Below, piece by piece: positions 1 to 12,171 of a stretch of 64,000 nucleotides of DNA (within the stretch, counting starts at the first letter, position 1; each line of letters begins with the position of its first letter). The notes below the pieces were generated by a model, which saw nothing but the letters and a program-made list of their open reading frames with translations, made no database searches and was not told where the DNA came from. Source of the DNA: Agrocybe praecox (Eukaryota > Basidiomycota > Agaricomycetes > Agaricales > Agrocybaceae). The position numbers and the translations under genes were made by a program. The stretch spans positions 124,001 through 188,000 of the forward strand of contig OZ024850.1 in assembly GCA_964017145.1 (NCBI GenBank). Direction: 5' to 3'.

Positions 1-108
1 GTAGAAAGAGGGATGAATGGATTGGTGTAGATAAATGTAGGTTGATGTAGGTAAAGGTGAAATAATGGATAGTGATTGGTGGAGTTGTCTGGGAGAGCTT
101 CAATCTTC

Positions 109-584
109 TGTCAGGGCAACACTAAGATCAGTGTGACAAGGCCACCAACAAAGACAAAGCAAAAGGGAGAGAAAGAGAGAGAGAGAGAGAGAGATGAAGA
201 GAGAGAGACACTCAATGGTTCTAAGAGATCACACCAATGATAGTGGATATCCTAAGAGATTGAAGCTGGGGCTATAGCTACATACATGTCCAGTATATAT
301 ACCCTACAGCTATTCTAGAATATTCCTCCATGACATCATAGAAAGGAATGATGAATAAGGCAATGACATCATAAAGAAAGTAAAAGAATGATGTGGAATG
401 ATGTAGAATGGATGAGGCTATGCTCATGGGAAATTAAAGTGATAAGTATCTAATCAAATGATAATCAAGAGATAATCAAGAGATAATCAAAGATATGAAA
501 CAGATAAGATATCTACACATCTACAAAAGGGAAAAATGCGAAATAAATATAGAAAAATAAGGAAAAATAGAGGAAACCCTGACA
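109..584. mobile_element. 476-bp MITE, TGTCAGGG family, copy 1
   Basis: The element begins TGTCAGGG and ends CCCTGACA, an 8-bp terminal inverted repeat. It contains a (GA)n tract near 166-210 and no coding capacity. Near-identical copies lie at 50107-50536 and 59474-59954, a second start at 50537, and a truncated inverted copy at 46685-46951. No target duplication is visible at this copy, whereas the 59474 copy has one of 5 bp. It is a non-autonomous DNA element; its superfamily cannot be assigned from these data. Confidence 0.8.
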
Positions 585-1722
585 GACAGGGAGTCACAGA
601 ATCCATCCATCCGACCTTCCCGTGGTGGCAAGCTACAACCCCGAATTCCGACAAATGTAGCTGGAATAACGCCTCCGCCAAAGAATCTACCGGAATGTCT
701 CTACAACGTCGAATGGCTTGAAGAACAAAAGAGCACCAGGGGAGAGGAGTGGGTAGATAAGGAACTTATGGTGTCCCGTGAGGTATTTGAGGTTCTTGAA
801 TTTGTCGCTAACATGGATGATTGAACTTTTTATTTATTTAAATTCCACTGCACCCGTCTGATCCTATATACCCACATACTATATTATCGTAGCAGGTCTA
901 CTGTACTTGTACTATTTCAATCAAATTTCTTGACTTCTCACAGTGAAATGATTTGGTGCGCACGCGCACGTCAGGAAGGAGGCGCAAATGCGCGCACATA
1001 CGCATCAGCGGCAGCGTCTCGTGGGAAAGTTCAGCACTGCTTGCTGGGATCACTGAGTTGTACTTGGGCACAGGCCGTGCCGCTATGATCGCAAGGTGAC
1101 AACAATTGTCGAACTAAAAATATGTGAAAGAGGGGTTGTGTAGAGTAGTGAGGTATAATCTTCTCTGAGAGCCATACAATAGGGTTGTTAAAGGTTACTA
1201 GTCACTCTAGTGTAGAAAATGTCAGTAACGCTTCTTCTCACCATGCACCCATGTTCCGTTGTCATAGTGCCTAAACTATCGAGGCTGACATCTGTGTAGG
1301 TAGTATTCCACCTCTATTGTTGGTTCCATTTATAGCATCATGTGTTGCTTGGTGCTGTCAAAACTGTGGGAACGCGGCAAGGTCTGTCGTACGCGCTCAG
1401 CGCTCAGCGTTCAATATTCATCGGTGCGCTGGCTGCTCTTCATCTTGTTACTCGTACAACAAGTAATTATTTTATCCTCTTAATAAGGTAGCGTGCTATG
1501 ACTCTGTATTTGAGTGTATAAACTTTTAATAAGGCGTACTACAGCTGTAGAGCTATATTTAGGATTTGCGCACAATAGTACAATCTCCGACGCGTACTAG
1601 TATTAGTATCAATCAATAATCCTTCACCACAGCGACTGAAGCTGCGATGTATTGTAGACAATAAGTAGTCAATTATCATGGCAACTATTTACCATAATAA
1701 TCGTACGTCTGCCTATGCCTTG
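585..1722. other. non-coding stretch upstream of the Tnp2 gene
   Basis: I see no gene. All frames are broken and no repeat of this stretch was noticed elsewhere in the window. It should contain the 5' end of the Tnp2 element, but I could not find a convincing CACTA terminus. Confidence 0.5.
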
Positions 1723-1730
1723 TATAAAAA
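1723..1730 (+). promoter_or_regulatory. TATA box of the Tnp2 gene
   Basis: TATAAAAA starts 69 bp before the ATG at 1792, a usual distance for a fungal core promoter. Confidence 0.5.
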
Positions 1731-1791
1731 GCCGACCAATTTCTAAGGTGTTTTTGTCTCTTTTGATTCCTACTCAAGTTCTGTTACATCA

Positions 1792-4700
1792 ATGCCGCAA
1801 CGACAACACACATATCACTGTACCTGTGTAATACATCCTGACGGTCACTATCTGCAAAAGTCACTGTGGCTGGCTCATAACCTCGAAATAAAAAGCTATC
1901 AAGACAAAGTAAGACTTATTTAATATTATTTTTAAATCATTCTAAATGATTTTCAGGCACTCGAAACAGGCCTTCCCGAGATATTAGCTTCTCTATCGCT
2001 GGATGACCCCCCCAGCCCAGGCTCAAGCCTACAAAACATATCTATCGATGTGGTGCAAGCAGGTATCGAGAAGATTCTGGAAGCACGATTTCAAAGGCCG
2101 TCTCAGCCTTCCACCATTCCTCTCTCTCAACAATCAGAACCCTTACCTCTGAGCATGCACGATAAAAAGCAACTTCTACTGCTTGATGCTCTTGACCGAG
2201 ATATAGAACATATAGCCAACTCAATCGATCCCATCAACGTCTCCGGTCCTAACCTAGATACGGCAGCAAATCTCGTTCGTTCTTGTGGCATCTCTCTTGC
2301 TGATTCAGCTCTTAAAAATCCAGCCTCGGAGAATGTCTGTACGAGGAAGCAGATGGCTTTGGATTCTCTCAGATGCATTGATTCGCGTATCAGCCAGCTA
2401 GGAGCATTGCTTCCTAAGGATATTTCTAGCGCGCCTGTTTTTGTGGACTCAGGTACGTACAATGTAATCTCATGATCTATTTTTGTAGGCGCTAACCCGC
2501 ACTATAGCAAGGGTGTTGATCAACCCAGTTTCGGGCCTCGATGTCATTGCACAGGTCACCCTTCTTCTGGGATTTGTCGTACATTTCATGATGGGACTCA
2601 GTGGATCCTCATGTGATTTCATTATCTCTGTCGCAACGATGTTGATTAGAATGGCTATGTCAAGTGATGTACTACTAGGATCAAACACCTATAATGACGT
2701 CCCCACTTCGAGTCAATCGGCAATTATACAACAACTTCCAACAAGTTTGCACTCTGCACTCAGTAAATTCGATCTCGATGGGAAAACCATTATCTACGCT
2801 GCCTGTCCAACATGCAATCTCACTCACCGGGCAGCCTACGACCCTGTCACTACGGAGGCTACTTACCCAGACCAGTGTACAAACAAGATCATCAATGGTG
2901 ATGGGCGTCGCATATGTGGATCTAGTCTTCTCGAAGACCGGAATGGATCCAAGCGTCCCATAAAACCATTCGTATCTGCGTCGTTCCAAGACTACCTATC
3001 TCGAACTCTTGCCGATCCTCAAGCAGAACATTTCTGCAAAAAGGCATGTGACGATGCCTTCCACGATATCTATAAACCAGCTCCTCAAGAACCAACAAAC
3101 ATATTCGAGTCTACGTTCATGAGAACATTTGAAGGCCCAATACCTGGTCAACTCTTCATTGACCGTGGAAACTCCGTTCGACTAGCTTTTGCTATGCATG
3201 TCGATTTCTTCAATGCGAGTCCAAATCGTCGTTCTGCCACAGAATCGCTCGGTATCATAACCCTTGCCAATATGAACCTTCCACATGAGATCCGATACAG
3301 TCCGGAGTTTCTTTTTCTAGTAGGCATCATCCCTGGTCCTCAAGAACCTCTGTTGGAAGAGCTCAATCATTACATTCGGCCCATAATCGACGAGATGAAG
3401 ATCGGATGGACTCACGGCTATCATATCTCCCGCACCGCCGATTCCCCAGACCACGGAGAGCGTGTCGATACAGCTCTAGTACTGTCGATCAACGATTTAC
3501 CTGCAGCGCGTAAGGTCTCTGGGACCGCTGGAGCCTCAGCGAACATATATTGTACAGTTTGCAATAATCGTGATCGAGCAACATTGTACCATACCAACTT
3601 TGGAGCATGGACAAAAAGGGATTCACACCTTATGCGCCGACAAGCTGAGGCATGGAGAGACGCTGAAATTTTGTCTGAACGGGCGATAATCGAGAAGAAC
3701 CATGGAATGCGCTGGTCAGAGCTTTGGCAACTTCCGTACTGGGACCCCACTAGGATGCTCGTAGTCAACAGTATGCACTGCATTTTGGAAGGAATCATCC
3801 ATTATCACTGCCGTTACGTTCTGCGCTTAGATTCCACTGAAGCTAATGCGACGGACCGAACAGCGGCATTTTCATACCCTTGGACAAATTATGATGACAA
3901 CAAAAACCCCAAATACCAAGGATTCGAGACGAAGGAAAGGAAGCAAATAATGGCGATTCAGACTCTTTTGGAACGCCCTCATGGTCTCGATCCAGACCCA
4001 TTGAACGAAACTCAACTCCGACGACGACTTCTTGCTCAAAATAAAAATCCCTTAGCCTATGTAGCTTACGACGTCAGTCTTCACGATGACAGAGTGCTGA
4101 ATAACAACGGAGTTTACGCATCTCCATCGACAAAGGAAGACTTGGTCGATCTTTTAGTTAAATGGGTGCGTTGGTGTGTTTCTAGATCTCTGCAGTGTAT
4201 CACTGATCGCCGATGCACAATTAGCGCCTCCAACTCCCATTACTGCCGGTAGATAATGTCCCAAAGACATGCGACCAGGAGACGCTATCTTACATACAAC
4301 ATGTCATCAAATATACAGACACTCCGTCATGGATCCACTCTGTTCCACTCAACTACGGCGAAGCTGCGGCAGGGATTATCAAAGCTGGAGAGTGGCACAT
4401 ACTCAGTACGATCTACATACCGATTGCGCTGACCACCTTATGGGGTGATCAAGGATCTTCTAACCCATCTCACTTTCTTCCCTTACTCGACCACTCTATG
4501 GCATTATTTGAAGCTGTCATATTACTTGTCCGAGATTCTACCTCCGCGTCCCGCGCGTCAAAATTCCGCATGCTTCTGAAGCAATGGGTGGACGACCTTC
4601 ACGCGCTACATCCTCATACTACGGCTCATCACAAGCGAGTGAACATACATGTTGCATTCCATCTCTACGATTTCCTACAGCTCTTTGGACCCGTACCATC

Positions 4701-5418
4701 ATGGTGGACATTTCCCTTTGAGCGATTAATTGGGACTTTGCGTCTGCGGGTGAATACAAACAATAAAATTGGAGGTGCGCATTTTTCACTAGTTTTTTCG
4801 GCAAAGAGTAACTTGTAACCCATGATACATTTAACAGGACCACTGGAGCAGACGATATTGGAAACATATACAAGGGGAGCGAATCTACGCCGCTGGTTGC
4901 GACGATCAGACTGTCCGGAGGTAATCCGTCAATTCAAGATGTTACTCGACAAAGCATTCCCCTCCCGTGCACATATCACGTCGGAACCATCGACATCGAA
5001 AAGGAGCGCTGATCTAGTCCCAACCGAGGTCGCACATTATCGGCATAATGGCGTCAATTTTTCGCAGGAGACGACACATGTTGGGAACAGCCTTATTCTT
5101 TACTACCCAACGTCCACTTCTGTTGTTCCGATTGCGGGGAGCATACAGAAAATTACCACTTCAACCCACGGTGCTCGACTTTATGTTCGACGGCAAGTCC
5201 CTCTAACGGCAGGGCAATGGGACCCTTTCAAGCGCTATCCCTCATTTCCCGCTCAAACTTATTCTTCAAACATGGACGACACATCCCAACTGGACGTGAT
5301 TGGCTTCCAATCTGTCGTATCGCACGTCGCCCGCTATGTATTCAAAGATCGTGCGGTGATCTTAAATCTGTCAGGAGTAAGCACACGCATCCCGCATCTC
5401 GCTCCTAGGGCAACCTAG
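1792..5418 (+). CDS. Tnp2-type (CACTA/En-Spm) transposase
   Basis: Predicted transposase of a CACTA-class cut-and-paste DNA transposon. The best model has six exons: 1792-1908, 1957-2452, 2489-2600, 2650-4165, 4225-4774 and 4838-5418. Their summed length is 3372 nt, giving 1123 codons plus stop, and every phase matches. Exons 2 and 3 are separated by only 36 nt. The intron after exon 3 could instead start at 2613, which is also in phase. Family signatures are a zinc-ribbon-like region from about residue 294 (CPTC, then CTN and CG pairs), LPYWDPTRM with NSMHC near residue 603, TPSWIHSVP near 787, SWWTFPFERLIG, then PLEQT followed by LRRWL. These match the fungal Tnp2 family I know. The frame is unbroken, so this may be an autonomous or recently active copy. 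I could not locate the element's ends. Confidence 0.88.
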
Positions 5419-5469
5419 GTCCAATTATAGTTATCGCGTTGAGTATTACAGGACCTCGGAGATCTTTGC

Positions 5470-5505
5470 CAGGCGTACGATGGTCGTACGACCATCGTAC
5501 GCCTG
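5470..5505. repeat. 36-bp perfect palindrome
   Basis: The left arm CAGGCGTACGATGGTC is followed by GTAC and then its exact reverse complement, so all 36 bases are self-complementary. It starts 52 bp after the Tnp2 stop codon. It could form a hairpin in RNA or a cruciform in DNA, or be a protein-binding site. The role is unknown. Confidence 0.9.
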
Positions 5506-7903
5506 ATATCAGTCGGGTAAAAACTTCAAATTTCCTTTCTATTTTCAATTGTGCCGCAAACACAAACAACATCTAAAATATTTGAGATCTCAAAGCACCG
5601 ATAAAAGTTCTTAGTTTAGAACGAAGTTTTACCTCTGATCCTATTTTTAATTACGACTTTTCGAAAGCGTGGTCTGAAACTTGAAATTTAAGTACAATTT
5701 TGCTGTTACCCGAACACCAAGAGTTCAGTCATGATTTTCTTTGAAAAAATATTACTATGGACTATTTTAATTTACATTGTAGTGTTACAATTTCTAAAGC
5801 ATGAGCTTTAATGGATGTTTTCCACCATGTCAAAATCACGGGATAAGATTAAAAAATTTAGGAGGTTTTCGGGTGACCCAAAAAGTTGAAGTTCCCGGGG
5901 TGCTTGCTGAAAGTAAGGCTTCCCACAGTCTGAATTCACCATATATAGTAATGCCCCCCCCTTATGTTTTCTCCGTATTTTCTGCTACTTTGGAATTAAA
6001 CATGTGCAAGCACCTCTCTAAGGATTTTGCCCTCACGAGGACCCGTATTTTCTGCTGCCTCTGTTTCAAACACCTACTAACATCTCACTAAGGATTTTGC
6101 CCCCTCATCGACCCGTATTTTCTGCTACCCCTGCTTCTAACATGAACAAACTACCGGTTCCGGCATCATTTGGCTCCGAAGTTCCATTGATTTTATTCAA
6201 CGCTGTTCAACTTCAATATTTCAAGGTTCAAAACGTTCAACACCAATTTCAACAATCCTAACTTCTGTTCTCCTCCATTGCTATAGCTTTTTTCTACCAT
6301 GATTACGAAGGTGGATTTGCCCCAATTTTTCCCCAGTTCCACTCCCCGATAATCCGGGCCAACTGTATAGTTACTTTTTTAAGTATCTGCTAAAAACAGT
6401 GTCATCCCTTTCTTTACGCATGCATTACAATATCTTGACTACTCTTCACATAAGTTAACCCCCTGTGGCGCTCTACTCTACCTAGTCCTTGTCTTAAGCA
6501 GTCCTGGGTCTTGATTTAATCTCGTATCCTGTCACAACTAGATATACAATGATAAATGTTAATGAATTGCTACTGTTGACATATTAGCCAACCCGTGAGG
6601 TTTTTTTTTGTCTTTAAAAAAAAGGCTATCCCAAACATGTAAATATCCTTTTTCTTGCGTAACTCTACTAAGTAGAGAGCCCGAGGGGCTTCGTAAAGAG
6701 TCCGAGGTACAGCAAGGCCCTATCGACGAAGAAGATCATTTATTCCAATCACTTTCTGATATACATGATAAGCTGTCGCAATGTTAGGACAAGTTGGAAT
6801 CCCAGCTTCCCAGACGTCTACATACTGTACCGTTTTGGTCAATTTGGCAAGCCTGGTATATTTGTTAAAAAAATTCTCTGACTATTTGACACCGTACATT
6901 TGCCGTACATACTACATAGCCCCTACTCTTTTCCTCCAAGTTTTTTTGAATTACTCACATTCCCATGTTTTGGCTCATTATACACCTATGATATTTCTTT
7001 GTGTTGTCCAGGCGTCGTCCATATGGCAATTTGAAAAGAATATTAACGAACTAATAACGAACGGGAATGTTTGCGTTGGTATTGCCGATGCCGAACGTGC
7101 CGAGCACTGCCACAAGCCGAACCACCCTGACCGCGTCATCAATCATTTTCGTCCCAACTTGCTCCTCTTCATTCTGTCTGTTATACCTCTGTCAAGGGAT
7201 TCTGCGGACTCTGCGGACTTTTGAACTAGTTGTCTCAGTGGCTAGGAATGATAAGCTTGGCGTAGGTGCATCCAGAATGATTAATGATTAATATTAATGA
7301 ACGTTAATATGAATCCCTCTGCCGATCGGTTTTCTGTAGTTCAGCTTTATACATCCTATCCTCGATACTCGTCCCCGTATTCGTGGTCTACTCTGTTGCT
7401 GGAACATAAGCATGCTGACTGTTTGACGAAATTGCTCCCCGGGTTCAACAATGTCGGTCGGGTTCGAGTCAGTACACACGTACCCTCTGGTCCCACCAAA
7501 GCGACAAGTCATCGTGCACGACACAGAATATTCAACTCTAAATGTTATATATTCTCTCCTATCTCAGTACTGGGCTCTACTCTATATTTCTATATCCATG
7601 TCTTCTGCCCAGCACAACAACGCTCGGAACGGCTGGAATTTATCGTTGTCACGCGTGGACCCGGGAGTGATTTTTAATACGACTTGTATGTATACTTTGC
7701 CTCTTGCACGTTGTACGATGTACACAGTGATCCTAATTCATTTTTATTTGATTCAGAATCACGCCAGAAACCCGGATCTATTGGATTCGTTGAGCCAGCC
7801 CAAATGATGACCACTATCTATATGATCGTCTGTATACCTTGCTACCTCTTCTGTTCGACAAAGTATACTAAGCAAACATACTAGTCAAATCTTGACATCG
7901 TAA
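5506..7903. other. non-coding stretch with a 70-bp degenerate tandem repeat
   Basis: No gene recognised. CCGTATTTTCTGCT recurs at 5973, 6043 and 6113, exactly 70 bp apart, with AAGGATTTTGCC between copies, so about 5955-6140 is a three-unit tandem repeat. It could be subterminal repeats of the Tnp2 element. T and A homopolymers lie at 6601-6628. The rest shows only short, unconvincing reading frames. Confidence 0.5.
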
Positions 7904-8430
7904 CTGGAAGCAAAAAAAGGCTCGTCTCCGATAGGAGGCGCGAAATTAAAAACGATTAGCGAAGGCGACGACGCTGCTCCTGAGGCCGATTCTGTAAAAC
8001 CGTCAACGAAAGCTACGCTACTCTCGCCTGAGACTCGGAAGACAACCCCTACTGCGTTGTCACTACTCGAATCACTCAAACCACTTATCGCAGACATTCT
8101 TGATGGATCAAAAGGTTTAGACGTACCATTGGATGTCCTTGATGTGATGAAGACCGAAAAAATGCGAGTCCTCAATAGCAGAGCTTAGGACTTAATAAGG
8201 ATCGCACTTGCGGCTTAGGGGATCCAAAAGCTGATGAAATATAATCGAAGAAGATGGTGCGGGTCCTACTACTCCAGAGACCGTCGACGTCAGTGCAGCT
8301 TCAATGAAATATGCATGACTCCTCGAAGCAATTCGAACGCAAATTTGGCGCTTGGATTCTGTTTCTTGGTCCTTCACACGTTACTCCAAGACCGGGACGA
8401 AGGACGACATATATTGACGAGAATTTATAG
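7904..8430 (+). pseudogene. decayed reading frame, family not recognised
   Basis: After a TAA at 7901 there is an open frame without a start codon, 94 codons long, closed by TAG at 8186-8188. It reads as a real acidic protein segment (for example ISEGDDAAPEADSV and LLESLKPLIADILDGSKG). A second coding-like scrap, IIEEDGAGPTTPETV, follows near 8240 and ends at TGA, and LLEAIRTQIWRLDSVSW appears after it in another frame. The pattern suggests a gene or internal exon broken by stops and frameshifts. I cannot name the family. The stretch 8431-8861 up to the chitinase shows nothing recognisable. Confidence 0.4.
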
Positions 8431-8861
8431 TGCGTCTTCTTCTTTACTTTGGATTTCTGAATGCGAACGCTCAAGAACTCGTTAAAATTTCGACATTCAA
8501 AGACGTTGGCTAACTGACTGATTTCGAGACCAGCTGTATGCGCGTCTAAACACTTTTGGCCACGCGTCGGTCACCGAGGTTGTCCTATGGTGTTGGTCGT
8601 TCTCTGATCCTCAAGAGCAGTGCGGAGTGGGAAAGCTCAATTTTGTCTTTCGTCAGCTCCTTTATGAAAAGTATTGTGCTCTTCGGTTTGTCCCATGGTT
8701 CATAATAATATTCCATCTCAGGGGCTGCAGTAAGAAAGCAAACAAAGTATGTGTTATTTTTATGAATTTTCGTCGTCGTACGGCTAGAGATGTATGATTT
8801 ACTAGGTATATAAAGTGAGGCGAGTTCTTCCAGTATGCGAGTGAGGTTGTCGAAAGTTTGC

Positions 8862-10224
8862 TCACAATGGGAGCCAGTTGTTGGTCTGATCGAGTGCACC
8901 CATGGCGTCATTGACGCTAACAACAAGACTAGTAGGGGGATCATCAGTTGGGCGCCTATCGGCACTGATCTCCCAAAACATCGCTCCGCCCAATCCTTCC
9001 TTTTTGATAAACTCTCCCTTCCACTTCCCGACTACAGGAGTATCATAGCTGATGAATTCCCTCGTTTTGCTGTCATACGAATAACTGGCTCCAGCGTCGG
9101 GATCATTGGTGACGGTAGCGCCGGGGAAAGGAAGGACACGGTAGTCGCAAACACCTGGTTCGCCCCACGTATCCTGTCCCACCCCAGTAAACGATTTGTG
9201 CAGGCCATCAGTGCCGGCCCAGGAGTGGCCGTAGACAGGAAGACCAAGAACAAGCTTGTTCGCCGATACGCCCTGGCTGATGAAGAATTTAACGGCCGCC
9301 TCACCACTGGGAGCGTCACCGTGCAATTTGGCGTGATGATCAGTAATTTTGGTTCCAGGGTAATTCGCAGCGGCTGGATTGCACCAAAGTTAGAAAGTAC
9401 GAGTAGAATTGAAACATAGGTGAATACATACCAAAGTCGTAGGCCATCAGGTTCCAAAAGTCAAGAGACGCGTCCATTTCCTTGACGGGAATAAGTTTGT
9501 ACTTGTCTGGACCACACGATTGAGCGATCTATAATTCCTCGTACATAAATGCGACTAATTCCTAGACATGATCAACATACCGTCAAATAAAACTTGACAC
9601 CAGCACCCTGCTTCTTCTGCTCCGCGTCCAAAGCAGCCCTGAGCTCCTTCAGCAATGATGAAAGTCCGTCGGCTTCTCCCTTGTCCCTCGGGTACTCATA
9701 ATCGATATCCAGACCGTCCAAGTGGTATTTCACCATCATCTTGATCGAGGTGTCGACAAACGTCGCACGGTAAGTGGGATTAACAACGACAGGGTGGATA
9801 TTGGGGGAGGATTTATATCCTCCAATGGCCATCAGGACTTTCAAGTTACGGTTACTCTTCTTTATCGCATAGAGGGCTGGCAGGTTCTGATTGTCCGCTC
9901 CAGGGTCGCCGAGGAGGACATTCCCGTCGACTTTAACCTCTGCAAAAGCATAGGGGAGATGACTGAGGGCGGTAACAAAGATAAGCGCAATATCCGCAAG
10001 GTATTCATATGTGACGTACGTGAAATGGTCCACAGGTATATCCTTGGGGAAGAACTGGCGGGGATAGATATCCCTGAGGAAAGAGAATAATTCAACACGA
10101 AAGTAAGAACACCTTAATCATGACATACCAACTACCATAGCTGCCGTGAAAATGTTAGTACATATAGTAAATAAATAAAAAGAGTCACATACTAGCCGAC
10201 ACTGTATTTACCGTTAGCAGGCAT
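8862..10224 (-). CDS. GH18 chitinase-like protein, copy A
   Basis: Glycoside hydrolase family 18 enzyme predicted to cleave beta-1,4 GlcNAc polymers. Six exons on the minus strand: 10193-10224, 10129-10140, 10020-10073, 9581-9962, 9432-9528 and 8862-9373, totalling 1089 nt (362 aa) with all phases matching. The second exon is only 12 nt. The catalytic motif DGLDIDYE is at residues 115-122, with E122 the proton donor. Earlier strands YSVGYYGSW and LMAIGGY and the C-terminal GGAMFWEIS are typical. The length suits a bare catalytic domain. There is no signal peptide (it starts MPANGKYSVGYY) and no carbohydrate-binding module, so secretion by the classical route is unlikely. The apparent hydrophobic segment after HFT is an unspliced intron (9963-10019). 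Its paralogue is at 24929-26269. Confidence 0.88.
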
Positions 10225-12171
10225 AGCTGAATTAAGATTTGTTGAGAGCGTTTATTGGATGAGACTGCTTTATGAGGAGTTTCTGAAAAATTCGAGGGAA
10301 GTGCCCCTCTGTTCTTATAGTGCTCGTTCGGAGGGACCCTGTTCCTCACATGATGAATTAACTCCACGTTATTCGGTTGAACTCAAGGCTATCGTTCCCT
10401 GTGCTTTGCAAATGAATTTCGGCTCCCTATTCGTCAATAAAACCCTCCATGGTACCCTTGTATTCAATTCTCCCGGCGTCCGCGAGTCGGTTATGCTTCT
10501 TCTGGGCGTAAACTCGTACTTTCAGACAGTCAAGGCGGTGTTCAATGTATTTGTTGTCCCCGTGACAAGACTAGCTACTCGGCAGAATGCTATAGTCCGG
10601 TTCTCTGCATAGTGGCGAGTAATAAGTAATAGAACCTTGTCTTTGGTGGCTGCTAATTTGCGTCATTGTTTTCTGATAGAACAGACGTCGACAAATCAAA
10701 GTCCCGCTAGAAGAACCAATATAATTCTTTAATTTATCTGTACCGAATACAAAAGCCCAGGGAGCTCGTCTAAGTGTACGGCGGGGAAATTTTCCGATTT
10801 TGTAGCTCAGTAGAAATGAATGGTAATGGCTTCTCTTCGCGCTTTTTTGGAAGACGTACCTTTAGTTATACATACATATGTTCCAGTGTAGGCCACACAT
10901 ACTTACCCTAATTTTCTCGGATTTTCCTCAAGTGGGTTGTGTATCTATGTCTTGAGGATAATTTGTAAGTATGGTGAATAATCGGGCAGTAGAATTCATT
11001 ACTCGTTACATTCAGAGAACTGTAAAGACGAGGTCACGAGTGCCTTTTACGCTCATTCAACACCGCCTTGATTGCCACAACGAATAACCTCATGCTTTAA
11101 GCCGAATATTCCAATCACAAAATATCGGTGGATTTAATATATTAACGTACTGAGAACGAGAAACTCAATTACTAACCAGCAAAATGGCTCAGCGACCCGA
11201 ACTCCTTATTCGTAGAAGCATAGCAAGTGTCAGTCAGGAGTCTATGTAGAGGTCATTATGTACTACTACTGATTGAATCATTTCAATTCGACCTCTATGA
11301 AAAGGAAATTCGCTAGAAAATTCTTTGCCCAACGTGCAGCAATTCCAGCATTGTTCCTACGAAAATATCCCTGCCGAACTCGGATCAACCATCTTCAGCA
11401 CGTGCCTTCTAGTCGGTTTTAGCCGAACCTGAGGCGAGCAAGCTTAGTTCCGAACGCCCACCACGATTGTTATCAATACCGACAGTACTGGCAGTATCGG
11501 ACACAGCTCGGTTCCTGTTCTGCTTCTATTCGTGGACCCACGTTTTCAAAAGGATATTGGCGTTTAGCAAACGGGAGTCACTGGAATCCTCTGGTGTTTA
11601 CGTGGGAGGTCTTAATTTGCGTCCGTGTGTACTATCGAGTGTCCATTTCTTATCTTGTCGGTTCGTCCTCTTCCTGGCACCTTCGCTTTCGCAACGCTCG
11701 TAGTATACTCTTTTTTCTACTTGTTCTCCCGCTGTGCTCTTGTAGCGCGTCAATCTGCCATACAGTACTTACATTATTTTGGTCTTTCAGACTCTAGTCA
11801 GTCAGTCTCCACCCACACTCTGTCTCGTCATTTGTTTTATTCATTTTCTTGACAGTTGAGTTTTGTCAGTCAGCAGATGACTCTGCTTAAAAGTCCCGTA
11901 TGGCGGCCCCGCCAATACTATGCAGTTCAGGTTGCGTTCAATCGGTTTTTGGGTCAATTTTTTTTTCAGAGCAATCGACTCCATGGATTCAAACTCAGTG
12001 GAAAACACGAGTCGCATCTCATATTTGATTTGTTCGAAATACAAACGCCTGGATATTCTCACTATCGAAGTTTTTTGATGCGAAAATTCCTTGTTCTTTT
12101 CCGACATCCATCTATGCTGCACATAGCTTGAATGTGCTTGTAGGACTTCTCACTGTGTGAATAAAACAGTA
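10225..12171. repeat. left arm of inverted duplication (chitinase A flank)
   Basis: No protein gene is evident. Much of this segment reappears inverted at 21490-23230: 11855-12150 pairs with 21490-21780, 11021-11040 with 22570-22590, and 10540-10620 with 22905-22990. It includes one copy (about 11460-11850) of a dispersed repeat recognised by a GTACTG-C-GTGTTG core, whose other copies are near 21830-22240, 23440-23870, 28600-28760 and at the LINE target site. Confidence 0.7.
10314..10319 (-). promoter_or_regulatory. TATA-like box of chitinase copy A
   Basis: Minus-strand TATAAG lies about 90 bp upstream of the ATG. The same motif sits at nearly the same distance from the start of the second chitinase (24832-24837) and of the pseudogene (about 12856-12861). 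Confidence 0.45.

Noticed and set aside
487..721. Short frames on both strands at the end of the first MITE
   Set aside because: They overlap a repeated non-coding element and its junction.
585..6900. CACTA/TAGTG termini for the Tnp2 element
   Set aside because: Isolated TAGTG and CACTA pentamers occur, but no matching longer inverted pair with a 3-bp target duplication was found by eye.
9963..10033. Apparent N-terminal start and hydrophobic segment (TYEYLADIALIFVTALS) of the chitinases
   Set aside because: It is a 57-nt intron with GT-AG ends present in three copies. Splicing restores HFTHLPYAFA, the usual GH18 strand.
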